Shown in pieces: positions 17,660 to 25,880 of a DNA stretch of 64,000 nucleotides; within the stretch, counting starts at the first letter, position 1; each line of letters opens with the position of its first letter. Both the position numbers and the translations under genes were made by a program. A model generated the notes under the pieces. The model searched no databases, was not told where the DNA came from, and saw nothing but the letters and a program-made list of their open reading frames with translations. This DNA comes from Arthrobacter sp. UNC362MFTsu5.1. GTDB lineage: Bacteria; Actinomycetota; Actinomycetes; Actinomycetales; Micrococcaceae. The DNA lies in the NCBI RefSeq assembly GCF_000685965.1, contig NZ_JMLE01000019.1:29551-93550 (forward strand), in the 5' to 3' direction.

Positions 17660-19029
17660 GGCCGATCCCCGCCGGCTGGTTTCCCGTGTGCCGGTTCCGC
17701 CGTTGCCGATGTGTCCACGAGCGGGAGCCGGATGGCCACCACTGTTCCCTCGCCCGGGGCGGACTCGATGTCGAGGGTGCCGGCCAGCGCCGCCACCCTC
17801 TCCCGGAGCGACCGCAGGCCGTATCCGGAACCGTCCTGCGGCTGTGGTTTGTCCGGCCCGACCCCGGATCCAGCCGCTTCCGGGCGGAACCCGACGCCGT
17901 CGTCGTAAATGTCCATGGCCACTTCGGCACCCAGAAAGGACAGGGTCACGACGGCGGTGCTTGCCTTTGCGTGGACCCACACGTTCGCAAGGCTCGCCTG
18001 CGCCGCACGGAGGAGGGTGGTGGAGTACGGGTTGGGCAGCTCCACGGGCGTGCCTTCGAGGTCGAAGCGGCACCTAAGGCCCGCCCCGCGTGCCGCCGCC
18101 TCGGCCTCGGTCTTTTCGCAGAGCCGGCGCAGGCTCCCCGCCAGGGACATCTGCTCAAGCGCCGGTGACTGCAGGCCGCGGACAAAGTTGCGCGCCTCGG
18201 CGAGGTTGGCGGACGCTGTCTCCTGCACCGTGCGGAGCCGTTCGCGGGCTGTGGCGGTGTCGCCGTCGTCGAGCGCCTTTTCAGCCGATCGGCCCATCAG
18301 CACAATGCTCGAGAAGCCCTGGGCCAGGGTGTCGTGTATTTCGCGGGCCAGCCGTGCGCGCTCGGTGAGGGTACCGGCGTCGTGCTGGCTGCGGGCCAGT
18401 TCGCCACGCGTCCGTCGCAACTCCTCGGCCGCGAGTCGCTGGTTCTCCGCTTCAAGGTACAGCGCCCGGTACGCGAGGCCGGTGATCACGGCGAATGCGG
18501 CACCGAACACGGGCCCCAGCACCATCGGCAGCTCCAGGGCAGGCCCGGCTGCGCCCCTGTTGTGGAACCAGAGCGCCACCACCACCAGCACCGTGGACAC
18601 CGCAATGACCGGGAGGGCCACGCGCCGCCGCAGTACGTGGAGCTGCAGGAAGAAGAGTGGAAAGGCCAGCCAGACGAAATCCGCGCTGGACCAGATGAGC
18701 ACCAGCCACAGGGCGGAGACTGCCCCGAGCCACCACGGTGCATACCGCCGCGGATCAAAGCGGTTCGCATCCGTGGAGTGGCGTTTCTCCAGGACCGTGC
18801 CGACGAGGTAGACGGCGGCGAGCACCACGGCAAGGACCAGGGTAAACCAGCCGGACAGCTCCGGACCGGACATCAGCACGCGCGCCATGGCCACCAGAAG
18901 CAGGACGGCGAAGCCCACGTGGAGGCTGATTCTCAGGAGCCGCAGGATTATCGCGGAACCGCTGGGTTCGCCCTGGATCACCACGTGCCTCGCATCAATC
19001 CAGCGTATCCTCCGCGACTCCCGTTTCAC
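17656..19029 (-). CDS. NarL-family sensor histidine kinase
   Basis: A 457-residue kinase with several hydrophobic segments in the first 190 residues. A HisKA_3 dimerisation helix follows with the phospho-acceptor His in LAREIHDTLAQGF (near residue 240). The C-terminal HATPase domain has an N-box around QASLANVWVHAKA, and the G-boxes DDGVGF and GSGYGLRSLRERV. It lacks a large extracellular loop, so it may sense membrane or cell-envelope state, as kinases next to ABC exporters often do. It is coupled to the response regulator by an ATGA overlap. The start is GTG and the upstream Shine-Dalgarno match is poor, so the exact N-terminus is uncertain. Confidence 0.9.
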   Translation of the reverse strand: MKRESRRIRWIDARHVVIQGEPSGSAIILRLLRISLHVGFAVLLLVAMARVLMSGPELSGWFTLVLAVVLAAVYLVGTVLEKRHSTDANRFDPRRYAPWWLGAVSALWLVLIWSSADFVWLAFPLFFLQLHVLRRRVALPVIAVSTVLVVVALWFHNRGAAGPALELPMVLGPVFGAAFAVITGLAYRALYLEAENQRLAAEELRRTRGELARSQHDAGTLTERARLAREIHDTLAQGFSSIVLMGRSAEKALDDGDTATARERLRTVQETASANLAEARNFVRGLQSPALEQMSLAGSLRRLCEKTEAEAAARGAGLRCRFDLEGTPVELPNPYSTTLLRAAQASLANVWVHAKASTAVVTLSFLGAEVAMDIYDDGVGFRPEAAGSGVGPDKPQPQDGSGYGLRSLRERVAALAGTLDIESAPGEGTVVAIRLPLVDTSATAEPAHGKPAGGDRP

Positions 19030-19056
19030 GGTGAAATCGGGCCCGGCTCCCGGAGA

Positions 19057-19072
19057 TCAACCATTTGGTTGA
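19057..19072. promoter_or_regulatory. Palindrome in the kinase/exporter divergent gap
   Basis: TCAACCA-TT-TGGTTGA is a perfect 7-bp inverted repeat with a 2-nt spacer. It lies 28 bp before the kinase start and about 110 bp before the exporter permease start. Its position suggests the operator of the adjacent NarL-type response regulator; this is inference. Confidence 0.45.
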
Positions 19073-19181
19073 GCCGCTGCTCCACCCGCTGCCTCCTGAT
19101 GGCCAATCGGGAGGCCGATGTGCGCTGCCTCCCGTGGCGGAAGAGTGGAAAGCAACACCACACCACCACGAAAGGAACCAC

Positions 19182-20291
19182 GTGTTTCTAGCCATTCGCG
19201 ATCTCCGCTTTGCCAAAGGACGCTTCGCCCTGATGGCAGCGGTCATCGCCCTGATCACCTTGCTGCTTGTGATGCTCTCGGGACTGACCGCCGGCCTGGG
19301 CAACCAGTCAACGTCGGCGATCGCCGGGCTGCGGACCGACCAGATCGTCTTCGGCGCCCCGGCCGGCACTCCGGCCAAGGCGTCGTTCACCGAGTCGGAA
19401 GTGACCCGGGAGCAGCTGGCTGCCTGGTCCGCGCGGGACGGCGTTGCCGGGGTGGAGGCGCTGGGCATCAGCCAGGTCCGGGCGCAGGCCGTTGGCTCAG
19501 CCGGTGCGCCGGGCGGCACCGCAAACGTGGCCGTTTTCGGCGGAAGCAACGGTTTGTCCGCGGGCCCGGGCCGTCTCCTGCCAGATCCCGCGGGTGACGG
19601 AACGGTTGTGGTGGGCGAAACCCTCGCAGCGGACCTGCACCTCAGCCCTGGCAGCCTTCTGGCAGTGGGCGGCCTTGAACTTGCCGTTGCGGGCATCGTC
19701 CCGGACCAGTGGTATTCACACACCGGCGTGGTCTGGACGTCCTTGAATGACTGGCGCCAACTGGCCCGCATTGGCAGCGGATCGGTGGGCACCGTACTGG
19801 CGGTGACGTTCGACGCCGGCGCCCAGGTTGATGTGGACGCCGCCAATGCTGCGGCCGGGACGGTCAGTGCCACCCGTGACGGTTCGTTCCAGGCCCTCGG
19901 ATCCTTCAAGAGCGAGAACGGCTCGCTGATGATGATGCAGGCGTTCCTGTACGGCATCTCCGCCCTCGTGATCGTGGCGTTCCTGACGGTGTGGACCGTT
20001 CAACGGACCCGGGACATCGCCGTGGTCAAGGCCATGGGCGGCTCGCCCGGCTACGTACTCCGGGATGCCATGGGACAGGCCGTGATGGTGCTGGCCGCAG
20101 GGACAATTGCCGGCGGCGGAACGGGCCTGCTCGGCGGCTTCGTGGCGGCGCAGGCGGCGCCGTTCCTGCTCACCCCGGCCACCACGCTGGCGCCCGTCGC
20201 CGGCATCCTGCTCCTGGGCCTGTGCGGCGCCGCAGTGGCCGTCCGCGGCGTCACGAGGGTTGACCCCCTCCTTGCCCTCGGCGGCAACTGA
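19182..20291 (+). CDS. MacB/FtsX-like ABC transporter permease
   Basis: A protein of about 369 residues. One N-terminal transmembrane helix (residues about 15-40) is followed by an extracellular periplasmic-core-like domain of roughly 200 residues and three C-terminal helices. This is the MacPB_PCD/FtsX topology. Family features include the loop DIAVVKAMGGSPGYVLRDA before the second group of helices. The GTG at 19182 has AAAGGA just upstream and the protein then begins FLAIRDLRFAKGRF, as in homologues. The ATPase gene follows 51 nt later. Together they would form a mechanotransmission-type exporter or lipid/peptide extraction pump, probably under control of the divergent two-component system. 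Confidence 0.88.
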   Translation: MFLAIRDLRFAKGRFALMAAVIALITLLLVMLSGLTAGLGNQSTSAIAGLRTDQIVFGAPAGTPAKASFTESEVTREQLAAWSARDGVAGVEALGISQVRAQAVGSAGAPGGTANVAVFGGSNGLSAGPGRLLPDPAGDGTVVVGETLAADLHLSPGSLLAVGGLELAVAGIVPDQWYSHTGVVWTSLNDWRQLARIGSGSVGTVLAVTFDAGAQVDVDAANAAAGTVSATRDGSFQALGSFKSENGSLMMMQAFLYGISALVIVAFLTVWTVQRTRDIAVVKAMGGSPGYVLRDAMGQAVMVLAAGTIAGGGTGLLGGFVAAQAAPFLLTPATTLAPVAGILLLGLCGAAVAVRGVTRVDPLLALGGN

Positions 20292-20342
20292 CTCTCCCCC
20301 GTGGTCCCCTCCACACGTATATTCCTTGAAAGGCATACTCCA

Positions 20343-21053
20343 TTGGATACCCCGCTCAACCTGGTCAACGTAACGCTCGAGTACCCGGACGGAGACACCA
20401 CCCTGAAGGCGCTGGACTCCGTGAACCTCGCACTCGGCGCAGGGGAGTTTCTCGCCCTCGTAGGACCGTCCGGATCCGGCAAGTCCTCCATGCTTGCAGT
20501 CTCGGCGGCGCTCATCCGTCCCACGTCGGGCGTGGTGACCATCGACGGGCAGGAGGCCACCGGCCTGCGGGACGCTGAGCTGACAGCACTGCGCAGGGAG
20601 CGGATCGGCATCATCTTCCAACAGCCGAACCTTCTACCGTCCCTGACCGCGGCCGAACAGCTCCTCCTGGCCGATCATCTGCGCGGGAAACCCCTGGCTG
20701 CGGCCCGCACGCGGGCCGCGGAACTTCTGGACGTCGTCGGACTCGGTGCCGTGCGGGACAAGCGCCCGCATCAGCTTTCCGGCGGACAGCGTCAACGCGT
20801 CAACATAGCCCGCGCCCTGATGGGCCGCCCCAAGGTCCTCCTGGTGGACGAACCCACCGCGGCCCTGGACCACGAGCGGAGCGGAGCGATTGTCCGGCTC
20901 CTGCGCGAGGTCACGGACGAATTCAACGTGGCCACCGTGATGGTCACCCACGACACCGAATTTGTGCCGATGACGGACCTGGTTGCGAGCATGCGGGATG
21001 GGCGGATTTCTGCCCTTCAGCCTGCCAAGGCCCCTTCACGGGCGTCATCGTAG
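20343..21053 (+). CDS. LolD/MacB-type ABC transporter ATP-binding protein
   Basis: A 236-residue ATPase with Walker A GPSGSGKSS, signature LSGGQRQRVNIARAL, Walker B VLLVDEPTAALD and the H-loop VTHDTEF. This is the subclass that pairs with MacB/FtsX-type permeases. The start is a TTG at 20343, preceded at 9 nt by GAAAGG; an upstream GTG at 20301 has no such signal. It follows its permease on the same strand. The last 37 bases overlap the 3' end of the convergent HxlR gene. Confidence 0.88.
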   Translation: MDTPLNLVNVTLEYPDGDTTLKALDSVNLALGAGEFLALVGPSGSGKSSMLAVSAALIRPTSGVVTIDGQEATGLRDAELTALRRERIGIIFQQPNLLPSLTAAEQLLLADHLRGKPLAAARTRAAELLDVVGLGAVRDKRPHQLSGGQRQRVNIARALMGRPKVLLVDEPTAALDHERSGAIVRLLREVTDEFNVATVMVTHDTEFVPMTDLVASMRDGRISALQPAKAPSRASS

Positions 21054-21376
21054 GCTTCCCTGGCGTCCAGAATGCTGGGGACATTTGACTCGGCCCATTC
21101 CCTGAGCACGGTGAGCGGGCCCAGGAGGGACACCCCCAGGTCCGTCAACTGGTAATCGACGCGGGGCGGGACCTGGGCGAACACCGTTCTGGTGATCAGG
21201 CCGTCCCGTTCCAGCGTCCTGAGCGTCTGGGTGAGGACCTTGGGGGTGATGACGTGGACGTGCTTGCGCAATTCGGAGAAACGGACCGGTCCGTTGGCCA
21301 GGACCTGCACCACCAGGGAGGCCCACTTGTCACCGACCCGCTGAAAGACAACCCGTGAGGGGCACTTCGGATCCAT
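21017..21376 (-). CDS. HxlR-family transcriptional regulator
   Basis: A 119-residue winged-helix regulator that is almost entirely the HxlR domain: VGDKWASLVVQVLANGP, RFSELRKHVHVITPKVLTQTLRTLE, and the wing followed by DYQLTDLGVSL. The N-terminal cysteine in MDPKCPS occupies the position of the redox-sensing cysteine found in YodB/HypR-type members, so it may sense electrophiles or oxidants. It is divergent from an NmrA-like NAD(P)H-binding gene, a common pairing in which the regulator represses the reductase. A GTATC-N5-GATAC operator candidate lies between them. Its 3' end overlaps the convergent ABC ATPase gene by 37 bp. Confidence 0.9.
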   Translation of the reverse strand: MDPKCPSRVVFQRVGDKWASLVVQVLANGPVRFSELRKHVHVITPKVLTQTLRTLERDGLITRTVFAQVPPRVDYQLTDLGVSLLGPLTVLREWAESNVPSILDAREAYDDAREGALAG

Positions 21377-21449
21377 GATGTCTCCGCCCGGCCAGGCGTC
21401 AAGCTGGTTCGTATCGATGAGGCATCCTCGTTTCTTTCGCGCCCCTAGG

Positions 21450-21464
21450 TATCCTAGAGATACT
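21450..21464. promoter_or_regulatory. Candidate HxlR operator
   Basis: GTATC-CTAGA-GATAC is a perfect 5-5-5 inverted repeat in the divergent gap between the HxlR gene and the NmrA-like gene. GATACC at 21479-21484 and GTATCGAT near 21413 are further half-site-like sequences. Binding by the neighbour HxlR protein is inferred from position. Confidence 0.5.
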
Positions 21465-21498
21465 GTGAATTTCTACGATACCCAGTGCGAGGAGCGGC

Positions 21499-22146
21499 AT
21501 GAAAATCGCGGTGTACGGCGCCACCGGTATGGTGGGCGGTCAAATCGTCAAGGAATCGCTGCGGCGGGGCCACGAAGTCACCGCTATTTCGCGGACCGGC
21601 GCCGCACTCCCCGGCGCCACGGCCTGCAGCGCAGAACTGGCGGACACACGTATGTTCGCCAGCATTGCCAGCGATCACGACGCCGTGGTGCTGGCCACGG
21701 TGCCCAGCCGCACGGGCGGTGATCATGGCGAATGGCTGGCTGCCATGAAGGCAGCCTTCGGCAGTGCCGGTGCGACGCGCCTGCTGGTGGTAGGGGGCGC
21801 GGGCGCTCTGCAGATTAACGGTGTGCGCCTGTGTGATTCCCCCGAGTTCCCTGAGCCCTACCGCCCCGAAGCCCGCACCATGGCCGCCGCCTACGATGAA
21901 ATTCGATCTGCTCCGGAGTCCCTTGACTGGACCATGCTTGCGCCCGCTCCCGTCATGCAGCCGGGCATCCGCAGCGGCAAGTATGTGACGGCGGACGACT
22001 CACCCGCCGGCCGGTCCATCACCACCCAGGACTTTGCCGTGGCAATGCTGGACGAGCTGGAAAATCCGTCCCACCATCGGGCACGCTTCACGGTAGCGAA
22101 CACGGATGCCAATGCTGTTGGCGAGCCGGGGTACCCCGTTTCCTGA
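21499..22146 (+). CDS. NmrA-like NAD(P)H-binding reductase/epimerase
   Basis: A 215-residue short-chain-like Rossmann protein. The N-terminus MKIAVYGATGMVGGQIVKES contains the GATGxxG dinucleotide-binding motif, and later LLVVGGAGALQ and DWTMLAPAP match the NAD(P)H-binding (NAD_binding_10) family. Relatives bind NADP(H) and act as quinone or flavin-type reductases or redox sensors. The divergent HxlR regulator suggests induction by a reactive compound. The ATG at 21499 has GAGGAG about 7 nt upstream. No catalytic Tyr-Lys signature of classical dehydrogenases is evident. Confidence 0.85.
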   Translation: MKIAVYGATGMVGGQIVKESLRRGHEVTAISRTGAALPGATACSAELADTRMFASIASDHDAVVLATVPSRTGGDHGEWLAAMKAAFGSAGATRLLVVGGAGALQINGVRLCDSPEFPEPYRPEARTMAAAYDEIRSAPESLDWTMLAPAPVMQPGIRSGKYVTADDSPAGRSITTQDFAVAMLDELENPSHHRARFTVANTDANAVGEPGYPVS

Positions 22147-22213
22147 TCCGGAGGTGCCCCGGCACTCGGCCACGCGCCACCGCCTAGGGCCCTGGGCGCC
22201 TGGAGCCCTGGGG

Positions 22214-23653
22214 CTAAAGACCGAGCCGGGGAAGCGGCAAACCGAATATGTCTTTGAGGGCATATTTAGCGGCGTGGAAGCCCGGCATGCCGGTAACGCC
22301 GGGGCCAGGCGGGGTGGAGGAGGAACACAAGTACACGCCCGGCAGGGGAGTTCGCCACGGGACGGGACTGACCACGGGCCGCTGTACCAGTCCGCGGAGA
22401 TCCATCAGCCCCGCCGCGAAGTCGCCGCCCACGTAGTTCTGGTTGTATTCCGCCAGTCCGGCCGCCGTCGTCACCTGCACCTGCACCACAAGGTCCCGGA
22501 AACCAGGGGCAAAACGTTCCAGCTGCGCCGTCACCGCCTCAGCCATATCCACGGTTGACCCGGCGGGGACATGGCAGTACGTCCACAGGATGTGCCGTCC
22601 TTGCGGGGCGCGGGAATCGTCAAACCGCGAAGGCTGGGAGACCAGGACGTAGGGACGATCCGGGTGCTTTCCGGCGGCCACTTGGTTTTCGGCTTCGGCC
22701 ATCTCTGCGCGCGTGCCGCCCACATGGACCGTGCCGGCATCGGCCAATTCTGCCGCCTGCCACGGAACCGGTCCGGCGAGGATGAAATCGACCTTGCAGG
22801 CGGCGTTGCCGAACCGATAGGAGGCCAGGGAGCGGCGGTACCCGGCGGGCAGGCTGTCCCCGGCCAGCCTGAGCAGTGCCGGGGGAGCGATATCCAGGAG
22901 TGTCGCCCTGACGGCCGGCAGTTCCGCCAGGGAATCGATCCGCCGGCCGGTTTCCACCGTCCCGCCATGCGCTTCAATGTCCCGGACCATGGCACTGGCG
23001 ATGGAAGCGGACCCGCCCACCGGAATGGGCCAGCCTTGCGCATGCGCCAGCGTCCCCAGCATGAGCCCCGCACCGGCGGGCGCCAGCGACGGCAGGGCGC
23101 CCACGGAGTGCGCGGCAACACCCGTCAGGAGGGCCGGTGCCAGATCGTCCCTGAATCTGGCGTTCCACGCCGCTGAGCCCTGCTCAAGGGTCCGCAGCCC
23201 GAACAAAACGGCGGCAACGGGGTCGTGCGGAATCCGCAGGAGCTGGTTCAGGGTGAAGTCGGCAACGCCGGCGGCCCGGGCGACGAGGGGTGCCATCAGG
23301 CGGCGGTACGCGGGGCCGTCCCGTCCTAGCCCCGCAGCAGTGCGGTCCAGGGAGCGGTACGCCAACGCGGCCCTGCCCCCGTCCAGGGGCGACGCGAAGG
23401 AAAGCTCCGGCGTGATGAGGTCGATGCGCCGCGCCAGCTCGAAGTCTTGAAAGAACGGGGAGGCAAGCGCCATGGGCTGGACTGCCGAGCAGATGTCGTG
23501 CAGGTGGCCGGGCTGCATCAATTCGGAGGTCCGAAGGCCGCCGCCTGGAGTGGCAGCCTCCTCAAACACCTGCACCTTGAGGCCGGCGCGGGCCATGGTC
23601 ACCGCTGCCGCCAGGCCGTTGGGACCGGAGCCGACGACGGCGACGTCAGGCAT
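22214..23653 (-). CDS. Phytoene-desaturase-like FAD-dependent oxidoreductase
   Basis: A 479-residue amine-oxidase/CrtI-superfamily flavoprotein. The N-terminal FAD motif is VAVVGSGPNGLAAAVTMARA followed by VFEEAATPGGG. The C-terminal FAD-binding segment PGVYLCSSSTPPGPGVTGMPG lies before GFHAAKYAL. The closest named family is the phytoene desaturase or NAD(P)/FAD-dependent oxidoreductase group, but no other carotenoid gene is nearby, so the substrate is uncertain. Its start overlaps the end of the upstream GT87 gene by 8 nt, so the two are probably one operon. Confidence 0.85.
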   Translation of the reverse strand: MPDVAVVGSGPNGLAAAVTMARAGLKVQVFEEAATPGGGLRTSELMQPGHLHDICSAVQPMALASPFFQDFELARRIDLITPELSFASPLDGGRAALAYRSLDRTAAGLGRDGPAYRRLMAPLVARAAGVADFTLNQLLRIPHDPVAAVLFGLRTLEQGSAAWNARFRDDLAPALLTGVAAHSVGALPSLAPAGAGLMLGTLAHAQGWPIPVGGSASIASAMVRDIEAHGGTVETGRRIDSLAELPAVRATLLDIAPPALLRLAGDSLPAGYRRSLASYRFGNAACKVDFILAGPVPWQAAELADAGTVHVGGTRAEMAEAENQVAAGKHPDRPYVLVSQPSRFDDSRAPQGRHILWTYCHVPAGSTVDMAEAVTAQLERFAPGFRDLVVQVQVTTAAGLAEYNQNYVGGDFAAGLMDLRGLVQRPVVSPVPWRTPLPGVYLCSSSTPPGPGVTGMPGFHAAKYALKDIFGLPLPRLGL

Positions 23654-25115
23654 CGCTGGCCGCCCGCCGCCAGGGGAGCACCGATGCGGCCGGATTCGCC
23701 GGATCCAATCGCAACCAGTCGGGTGCGCCGTCGAACGGCCCTCCTTGGGGATCGTCCAATGAGTGGCGCCGGATGATGTCGTAGCCGGGGTCCCAGATAT
23801 CCCAGGCGACCCGGACCATCAGGTACGCGGTGGCAATCATGTGCAGGCCCACCGCCAGCACGTAGTAGGGCATGTCGATGTTGTGCTGCGTCGGGCCGCC
23901 GCTTGTCACCTGCCCCAGGTACATCCAGACCGCCGCCCAGTGCAGGCCTTCGATGCCCTGCCAGATCAGGAAATCGCGCCAGCGCGGGCGGGCCAGGGCC
24001 AGGAGGGGGACCAGCCAGATGACGAACTGGGGTGAGTACACCTTGTTGGTCAGGATGAACGCCGCAACGATCAGAAAAGCCAGCTGGGCGAGCCTGGGGC
24101 GTCGCGGTGAGGTCAGCGCCAGCAAGGCAATGAGCACGCAGCTGATGAGGAACAGGTTGAGGGCGAGGGTGTTGATCGCCTCGGGCCCGAGGGGCGTCCA
24201 TTGCAGCCGCCCGGCCACCAGGTTGTAGGCGAACCAGGGGGAGCTGTAGCCGGCCGGGCGGTCCTCGGTGAACTGGTAGAAGTACTTCCAGCCGGAGGGG
24301 TTCATTGCAGCGATGGGAAGGTTGATGGCTAGCCACGCGGCGGCGGCCGCGGCGGCGGTGACCAGCAGGGGCCGGATCTTTCCGGTCCGCAGCGCCAGCA
24401 GCAGGATCGCTCCGAAGACCAGGACCGGATACAGCTTGGTGGCCGTGCCCAGGCCGATCAGCACGCCGGCCAGCACCAGCCGGTCACGGGCGAAGAAGTA
24501 CATCCCGACGGCCAGCAGGCACACGGCCCACATGTCCCAGTTGATCACCCCGGCAAGGATGATGCCGGGGGCCACTGCCACCATGGCGGCGTCCCACGGC
24601 CGGCGCCGGCTCATGCGCGCGGTTGCCAGGACCGTGACGATCCAGACGGCGGCGATGAGAGTGGCATTGACGTCGAAGTAGCCGAGAATGCGCGCATCGG
24701 TGGCGCCCTGCCCCGGGACCAGCATGGCAGTCAGGCCGGCAATGATTCCCATCAGGACGGGATATTCGAAGAAGCTGCCTTCACTGAAGAAGGGAAAAGT
24801 GCCGTCGCCCAGTCCGCGGTTGCGGAAGAGTTCCGGGAAATCCGAATAACAGGTGGAGTAGAACTGGCCTGGCGACTCCCAGCCGTTCGCGCGGCAGTAG
24901 TTCTTGACCATGATGCTTGCCAGGGCGGCCAGAACCGTAAGGATGATCAGGACGCGTTCAACGGTGAATATACCCGGCGAGACGACTCCGGGTTCAGCCC
25001 GGCGCCCCATGGGCCCGCCGATCAGCTCGGTGAAGTTCCTGAGCAGGAGGTCACTTCGGCTCGGGATAACCAGGCGGGACCGTTTCCGGTGCGCCGGCGG
25101 CATTGTCTCCTGCAT
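23646..25115 (-). CDS. GT87/DUF2029-type membrane glycosyltransferase
   Basis: A 489-residue polytopic protein with a hydrophilic N-terminus of about 45 residues and then ten or more hydrophobic segments. The pattern FFEYPVLMGIIAGL in the first third and KVYSPQFVIWLVPLLAL near the end are typical of GT-C enzymes of the GT87 family, which use polyprenol-phosphate mannose to mannosylate lipids or glycans on the outer face of the membrane. The short loop after the first membrane helix should hold the catalytic acidic residue. It is upstream of, and overlaps, the phytoene-desaturase-like gene. The exact acceptor is unknown. Confidence 0.82.
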   Translation of the reverse strand: MQETMPPAHRKRSRLVIPSRSDLLLRNFTELIGGPMGRRAEPGVVSPGIFTVERVLIILTVLAALASIMVKNYCRANGWESPGQFYSTCYSDFPELFRNRGLGDGTFPFFSEGSFFEYPVLMGIIAGLTAMLVPGQGATDARILGYFDVNATLIAAVWIVTVLATARMSRRRPWDAAMVAVAPGIILAGVINWDMWAVCLLAVGMYFFARDRLVLAGVLIGLGTATKLYPVLVFGAILLLALRTGKIRPLLVTAAAAAAAWLAINLPIAAMNPSGWKYFYQFTEDRPAGYSSPWFAYNLVAGRLQWTPLGPEAINTLALNLFLISCVLIALLALTSPRRPRLAQLAFLIVAAFILTNKVYSPQFVIWLVPLLALARPRWRDFLIWQGIEGLHWAAVWMYLGQVTSGGPTQHNIDMPYYVLAVGLHMIATAYLMVRVAWDIWDPGYDIIRRHSLDDPQGGPFDGAPDWLRLDPANPAASVLPWRRAASDA

Positions 25116-25176
25116 TCCTCGAGCTTACCGTCGCAGTTGCGCACCAGCCGTCCCGGCTTGGCGGTGTACCGGCCAA

Positions 25177-25210
25177 CAAAAAGCCCACGCGTCGCCGCGT
25201 GGGCTTTTTG
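25177..25210. terminator. Bidirectional rho-independent terminator
   Basis: CAAAAAGCCCACGCG, loop TCGC, CGCGTGGGCTTTTTG is a perfect 15-bp inverted repeat with A and T tracts on the two sides, so it can work on both strands. It separates the mini-ORF region at 25.3-25.9 kb from the GT87 gene. Confidence 0.9.
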
Positions 25211-25299
25211 TGCATGAATCTTGCTCGCCGCCATTGGTTCTCCTGGATTTTTCCGTTACCGGCTGCAGCTCGGTACTGAAGGGAACGACGATCGTTTGC

Positions 25300-25440
25300 T
25301 CAGCGAAGGACGCCGCCCATCTGGTGCAGGACGACATACACGTCTTCACGGTTCTGGTCGAGGAGCTGGCCGTTGAACAGCGTCTTCTCCTTCAACGCCG
25401 GCTGCCAGCCAAAGCGCAGAACGCGCCGGAGCCATTTCAT
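25300..25440 (-). CDS. Small protein of 46 residues with perfect ribosome binding site
   Basis: A predicted 46-residue basic and aromatic protein beginning MKWLRRVLRFGWQPALKEK and ending VLHQMGGVLR. The ATG at 25440 is preceded at 7 nt by AAGGAGGT (25448-25455 on the opposite strand), an 8/8 match to the anti-Shine-Dalgarno sequence. A GTG at 25521 with AAAGGA is in the same frame and would give a 73-residue version. I do not recognise the protein. It lies upstream of the terminator at 25177-25210 and in a region without ordinary genes. It could be a small peptide, a leader or an immunity/toxin-type product; nothing in the sequence decides. Confidence 0.5.
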   Translation of the reverse strand: MKWLRRVLRFGWQPALKEKTLFNGQLLDQNREDVYVVLHQMGGVLR

Positions 25441-25659
25441 CGTGGGTACCTCCTTCCGGGGTGTTGTCAGGCGTCGTCGGCCGCGGTCGACTTGTTGCAT
25501 GGTGCTGGCGGTGCTGCTCACGTGTGGTCCTTTGATGTGTGGTTGTGCCCGGAATTGGGCATGACAAATAAAGCCAATTAATTAACGGAATTAATGGCAC
25601 TAAATTAGGCATGGAAATGCCCGGTGAATTAGCTCCGGCATAAAGACCAAAGCAGATGA

Positions 25660-25880
25660 TGGATTTCGCTACGCGAAGAGTGGCCCCAGAGGCAGCTACG
25701 CCGCAGACCCCAACAAGAAGCGGGGTTCTGAACTATGGGGTGTTGCGTAACCGCATGGGGCCCGCCTACGGATGACTGCCGGGAGCTTCCTGAATCGGGA
25801 AGCCGTTACCAGGATTCGGCCGGGAGGCCGGAATCGCTAGGTTAGGAGGCGGTCACTCCGTGAAAAGGGCGCGTGGCAGC
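25660..25880 (+). ncRNA. Candidate structured non-coding RNA
   Basis: The stretch has no ORF of normal size on the plus strand but contains a run of hairpins: TTCGC-TAC-GCGAA; ACCCC with GGGGT around 25707-25725; GTT-GCGT-AAC near 25743; GCTTCC with GGAAGC around 25784-25803; a two-part stem GATTC/GGCC closed by a GGGA (GNRA) tetraloop near 25814-25835; and TCAC-TCC-GTGA near 25853. A GNRA loop forms only if the plus strand is transcribed. The sequence is reminiscent of HEARO/IscB-type guide RNAs, but no IscB gene is present and this likeness is from memory only. The minus-strand mini-ORF at 25842-25937 overlaps its end. Confidence 0.4.

Noticed and set aside
25022..25234. Minus-strand ORF of 70 codons with AGGAG before its ATG
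   Set aside because: It reads straight through the perfect terminator at 25177-25210 and into the GT87 gene in another frame.
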